DNA of 60,154 bases from Diphasiastrum complanatum (taxonomy: Eukaryota > Streptophyta > Lycopodiopsida > Lycopodiales > Lycopodiaceae). The notes below the pieces were generated by a model, which did no database searches, was not told the DNA's origin, and worked only from the letters and a program-made list of their open reading frames with translations. The stretch is taken from the NCBI GenBank assembly GCA_029204225.1, contig MU833169.1, forward strand, positions 1 to 60,154, in the 5' to 3' direction. The stretch's first letter is position 1; the number at the start of each line of letters is the position of its first letter. Made by a program: the position numbers and the translations under genes. Shown here piece after piece: positions 52,801 to 58,800 of this stretch.

Positions 52801-55800
52801 CACAATAGGTTCTCCATTCCATGGCGAATGTTGTCTTGTGCTGATCTTGCGACGCTATCTTCACCTGATTGTAGCAGCTAAAACCGTCCAGGAAAATGTA
52901 GGCTTCTGCTCTTGTTACTTTGTCTAGAACACTTTCCATAAATGGCAAAGGAAAATGATCCTTCTTGGTGACTGCATTTAACGCCTTTAGGTTCACATAG
53001 ATTCCCATTTTGCCGTTCTTCTTGGGCACTATGACTATCGACGACACCCATTCAGTGTGCTCGATTTCATAAATGAAATCAACATCTAGTATTTCTACAA
53101 CTCTTGTTTGATCAATTTTGTATAGTTCGGGTTGTATCGATAGTAGCGGCTCACCTTGGGGACTGCTCCATCCACCAAGGGTATGGTGTGCTGGGGACTA
53201 CAGTTGGTGGTATACCCTTTAGATCACTATAATTCCAAGTGAAACAATCTTTGTATTCCACCAATAATGAGCGTAGTCTTTTGAATTGAGTGGGCATCAA
53301 CTGTTCTCCCAGATATATGCATGATCTTTTCTTCTTCACCTGGTTCAGGTAGATTCATAGGTTGAGTTCGCGTAGGTCCTTCAGAGACTTGCTCCGTTGG
53401 TTCTTGATTTTGATCAGGTTCTCTTTGAGCTTGGGCATCATGATTAGTACGTCGTCTAACGTATAGTTTTTGAAGGTTTCTAGCATCTCATGGATTGGCA
53501 TTCGACGAGATTCCTCCTTCAGCATATTGATCTTAGCCCGACTTGTAATCTTTGGGTTATCAATCATCTGTGAGGAAGATGACGCTGCGTATGCGTCCAT
53601 TCGGATTGACTTCAAGGAGTCCAACACCTTTTTTTTTCCTTTTCTGTTCACATAGTTGGATTCGTCCTTGTTGTCTTTCTTAGGAACTGGTGCGATATTT
53701 GCTTCATGATTGCGAATATCTACATCCACCATGGCTATGGCCTCCTCTGGTAGATATCGCTCCATTGAATCACTTGGTTATAACATTGTCTCAGCTGGTT
53801 CTTCTTGTTGGCAGGTGCCCTGGGTGAATCTATCTTGGAAACTTTTGCCATTGCGGATCTCTGTGGTGGCTGAGCTGGTACTTTCTTTATTCCATAACGA
53901 TCTGGTCCATATGTTGCAGAACCTGCTCATCAATTAGCTCAGTCTCCTTGTTGTAGGTAAAATCATAGTTCGCAATGGCGAGCCTGTTTGTAGTACTAGT
54001 TCTTCATCAGTAGGAGGTTCTGCAGGTACGTCTTTTGCCTGTGCGTTTTCCTCCGCTTGTGCTTTCTACACCCAGTGGCATATCTTGTGATATTGTCTTC
54101 CTTCTTCCCTCACATTCGGATACGGTCCTGCAATCAAGGGTTGACCATCAGATACTAATGGGAGTGAGGGAGCCACTTCCTTTCACTTTTGCGCTCGCGT
54201 GACTGCTAGCACTGGGGCATGCAGGTGTTATTTTTTCTAGTGGCGTCTTTCTGGAGCTGTTGTAGAGTATATTGAGCTTAAATTCAAGGGTGCACTCGTT
54301 CTAGGTTGACAATTCTTGTAGCAGTGTCCATATCTGCATTCTCGACAGAAGGTTGTATATTGTCCCTTATAAGGACATTCTACAATTCGATGGCCTTCGT
54401 TGCATCCGTAGCAGCCGTAATTTCTACCACCTTGACGCTGAGGCTGAGCTACATAGGTTGCATAATACTCGTTAATGGCTGGATCTACAGATATCTCTTC
54501 CGACCCGCACCATTGCTGCTGCTCAAGTTGAGTTGATGCTGGTGCTTCATGTTCCGCCAATGTTAAATTCACATGAGCCACTTGGTGGTTAGCTGACCTT
54601 GCTGGTGGTGCAAGTAAGGCCATGCGCTGCTGATTGTTCGACGTGCCATACCTCGGTGCCGCATTTGGTGCCCTTTGATGATAAGAATAAGAGGTTTGAT
54701 AGGGATTCCTCTTTTGTTGTATGATCTGGGGATTAAATGGGCAAAATGCCGTCTTGTGCGATGATTGATTGCACAGATGGCAAAATCTCTGTGTCAATTT
54801 AAAGTTTTGCTTTAAAACCGGACAGTCATTGGCTGAATGGTTCTGGGTGCAATACATTTTCTTGGCGAGGATACTGCAACTGGTTTTGTTTCAATGGATT
54901 GGGAATTGGTGCTACAGCTGCCTACAAGGCCTTTAGTTTCTGATCAAACTGCGTCGTCAGTTGTTCCATCTGCTGTTTGTGTAACTTCGTCACTTGCTCC
55001 ATTAGCAGTTTTGTGAATAGATTGGATGCGTTGGATGATGATGCTACCGAACGAGTTGGATTATGGGTGGTAGGATATGATTCATCATCTGAAGTGAGCC
55101 ATCAAGCCCAATTCATGTCAGAAATTTGTCGCGGGCCCACTTCTTTTCGTCGAGACCAAGGACCCCCGCCAGCTACAACGGGATAGGAAATCGATCAAGT
55201 ACAAGCATTCGAGTAGAGCCCACCACCATTAATGGAGGAAAAATAGGCTTCATCCTCCCAAGGCTCTAGCTCAATCTCAATATCTTGAGTGTTCCAACGA
55301 CCCAAAAGCGTGGAGGAGAAAATCAATGAGTTCCTTGTACAATATCTATACGAGTCCTCATGTGGTGGGTGGTAGGTTACACTTATTGTCAAAGAAATAA
55401 AAGAGAACAATATCTCATGTCTCTTGGCCCTAGCACCGCACCTGCATGGCAGCAACACATATACGAGCGCACACCATCAGCCACCAGGGCGTTGTGGGGG
55501 CTAGAACACAAGGCCTAAGGGGCAGTTCAATGGAGCCCAGGGTAATTCAGAAAAGGACCAGATTGCAGGGAAAAGCCTTTGTAGATAGACATTTTTGCGA
55601 TCATTTTGATTATATCAATGGCCCAAGTATGGGCATCTTGTGTGTATAAACCCATCTTGAAGAGCCCGTCAATAGTTAGTTGCATTAGGCCCCAAGTATG
55701 GCACCCTATGTGCATAAGTCCAACTTGTGGTGCCATTAGTCCCTAGGGACAAGAAAATAATTTTGGAAAGTCTCAATGTTTTAACTTAGAATTAAAAAAG

Positions 55801-58800
55801 TTGTGCTCTTGGAATGCATTTGTTGTTGGGTGTTAAAATTATAACCAATCCTTGTCCTTGAGAAACCCCCTTTTATCCTTCCAAAAGTCAAAATGGTCAT
55901 CACTTATACATGTAATTCTTGTGTTTGTTGATACTAGAAGTTATGCAGGCCTCTTAACCAAATATAGCTAGAGCACATGGGTCTCAAAGTGGAGTTTCAA
56001 AAACATTTTGAACTTAAATGCTATATTTGCACCTTGGTTATTATATGCATACTAGCGTTCTTATCCACTTGAGTACAACTAGGGGAATGTCATTGTAATT
56101 TGTGAACTCGTGCATTATAGAAAGATGTTATTCTAGCATCAAATCTTGTAGCAATATGGTAAGGTTTTTGGTGAGAGGACGATTGAAGTCATTTCAGGCT
56201 ACTATATGCTTGTAAATCCAAGTTACTATTTGTAAGCCATGTTTGTACTTGTAAATAACATGTCTCATGTTTATATACTCATTAGAGCCCTAATAATTTG
56301 GAAGAAATATGTCAAAGATCTTATGTGGGAGGTTATTGTAATTGTACGAGGTAGATGTTTGACATCCTTCTAAGAGATACTACAACATTAGATATCACTT
56401 GCTTGTATTTACTTGTTGCATTTACACTAGCTTGGAGAACTATAATGGGGTCTTCCATGAACCTACCACTACGCCTTATCAATGTATTGTAATCATGCCT
56501 TATTCGTACCTTCCTAACTCAAGTGTTTGTGTCTTGTTGTGAAGAGAGGATATGATTCACTAAGTATGCAAATAGACAATTAACATTTTCAAACAAATAT
56601 GTGAAAGATGACTAGTATATTTTGACAACTATTTTCTAGAATGTTTCAAGAACTCTTCTGTAGTATGTTTATTTCCCTTCTCAATATTACGGTGTTTGAC
56701 TTGTCACTTTAAGGTTTTCTCATGGGTGACATTTAGTTCAGATGCTACATTTGTTGGTCTCAAAGCTTGTCACTGTTCATATTTATAAGATTTCAAACAA
56801 TAAGCTTTATGATACACATAATTCATTAAGCTTATAAGATTTCAAACAATAAGCTTTATGATACACATAATAAACTAAGCTTATTAACCTGAAGTTGGTG
56901 CTACAAATCACATTAGAGACTTTTTACCAGAATTAGCACTTCAACCTAAATTCTTTCTTGAAGCATGTAGCATTCCAAACTGAAAGCTGTCATAGGTTCC
57001 CATAATCACGATGAACCTACAGAACTAAAAATAGTGTTGTTTAGTTCACTTTGATCATAAATGACCAGTATGTCAAATTGTCCAAAATTAAGATTTCTTG
57101 GTGGACCATTTAATGACCTGAGATGAGCATGGTCATTTTTTAGTAAATGAGCTCCAATTTGAACGCTGTTTGATCCGACTAGTGGCTAGCGTCATATTGA
57201 GATAGGACGAACTGCAATGAGTCAGAAAGGACAAGTAGCCATCACGCTATGGACTATCCAAGTTAGGCTAAATCATGGCCCTTACAAAAAAGTAGACTGT
57301 CAAGATCTCCTGGCAGTTATAGACACGTTCGACATGGCCCATACTTAGAAGAGGCCTTATCTACGTCATAGATCTACTACGAATCTATTGGTTCAGTTCT
57401 CCAAAAAAAATTGACATTCAAAGGGTCACATGATGTCGTTAGGCAGTCATCTCTATGAAAAAACTAGACAATATCTAGGCCTAAATTTACTATACTCTAT
57501 ATTGACCTACAAGGTTTCATAATTTGAATATCTAGGCTTCCCCGATCCCCAATTTATGACTTGTACCTAGTATGGAGTTAGATGTCTGATATTCTTTTGA
57601 TGCATTCCGACGCCCTCGCTATCACCATATATTGATTTGTGATTCCATATAGCCATGTTCTGAGCCTGTTTGGTCTAAGAACATTTTAGTGAAAAAGGCT
57701 AATTTTAAATTTGGGTATGTATGCTTATAAAAGGTAGAGGGTAATACTTTTATGGTTTGTCATAAACAAGCAAACCTAATTATGTTTTCAAAGTTTGATA
57801 GTTTTAAGGTAAGGTATGTGTTATGATAACACGTAAATAAATCAACTTTCCCATAGGGTACGAAGAACCATCATTTTACCAAAGTAAGTCTGAAAAAGGA
57901 TATGTCTTCTTCATGAACAATTAAATTGTCACAAATCGTATAGATGTGGCTTATGTGTAACTTGAATTCATTCAAAAAAGCAAACCTGGATGATTGTCGA
58001 CGTATTATTTGAAAAGAGGCCATGTTATTTCCACGTAAAACGTCAGATTGTAATGATAACACATACTCATCCTCTTCTATCAAAGCAAGAGTCTTACATA
58101 ATAACGTTTACCTTATACTTCAAGGTATAGTCAAAATAACATACCTGTAAACATCTTTTCAATATATGGTTTGAATTTGAATTGAACCGACTGAGGTACT
58201 TTGCCGTAGGTAAGAATCGGAAAATGGGTAGATCCTCACACAAGAATGCTACATAATCAATAAAGAGATGAACACTTAAGGAAAATGTATTGCTACTTTA
58301 TTGAAAGACAAACCTTTACTTGGAAAAGATATTTCAATTTTATAGAAGAGATAGCATTGCATTTTATATAAAGGAATTGCTCGCTGTCTAGACAACAAGA
58401 GGGTGGCCAAAATCATGATGAAAAAGTCATAATTTAATCAACAACAAATGGCTTTTTGCTCCCTACAGTCCATCAGTGGATAGCAAGTGCTAAATTGCAT
58501 TTTTTGAGCCAAATTTCATGATGAAAACACCAAAATTCAATCAGGAAATATGGCATTTAGTTCCCTATAGCCCATCGCTGGACAACAAGCAATCACTTCC
58601 ATTTTATTAGCCAGAACAAGCATGTACTTCATCGCTAGTTTTCTAGCATAAAAAACTACAAATTTCCAAAGTAAAAATGGCCCTACAATCCATCACTAGA
58701 CAACAAGCAAAGAGGGCTGTTTTTTTTTAAGGCATTCAAACTTTTGTTCAAGCTATGATCCATTGCTTCATTAGTGGACAAAAGATCAAAAATGATATAT

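Larger units (their letters stand above)
52440..55020 (-). mobile_element. Decayed Ty3/gypsy element with internal deletion
   Basis: The - strand shows, from 55020 leftward: a Gln-rich coiled start of gag ([20 protein letters not shown]), three zinc knuckles, a spacer, the RT N-terminal half, then an abrupt change at about 52800 to the end of integrase ([43 protein letters not shown]). The second half of RT, RNase H and most of the integrase are missing. Confidence 0.75.

Noticed and set aside
53710-53937. Plus-strand ORF in the gypsy remnant
   Set aside because: It overlaps the minus-strand gag-RT spacer and has no supporting motif.
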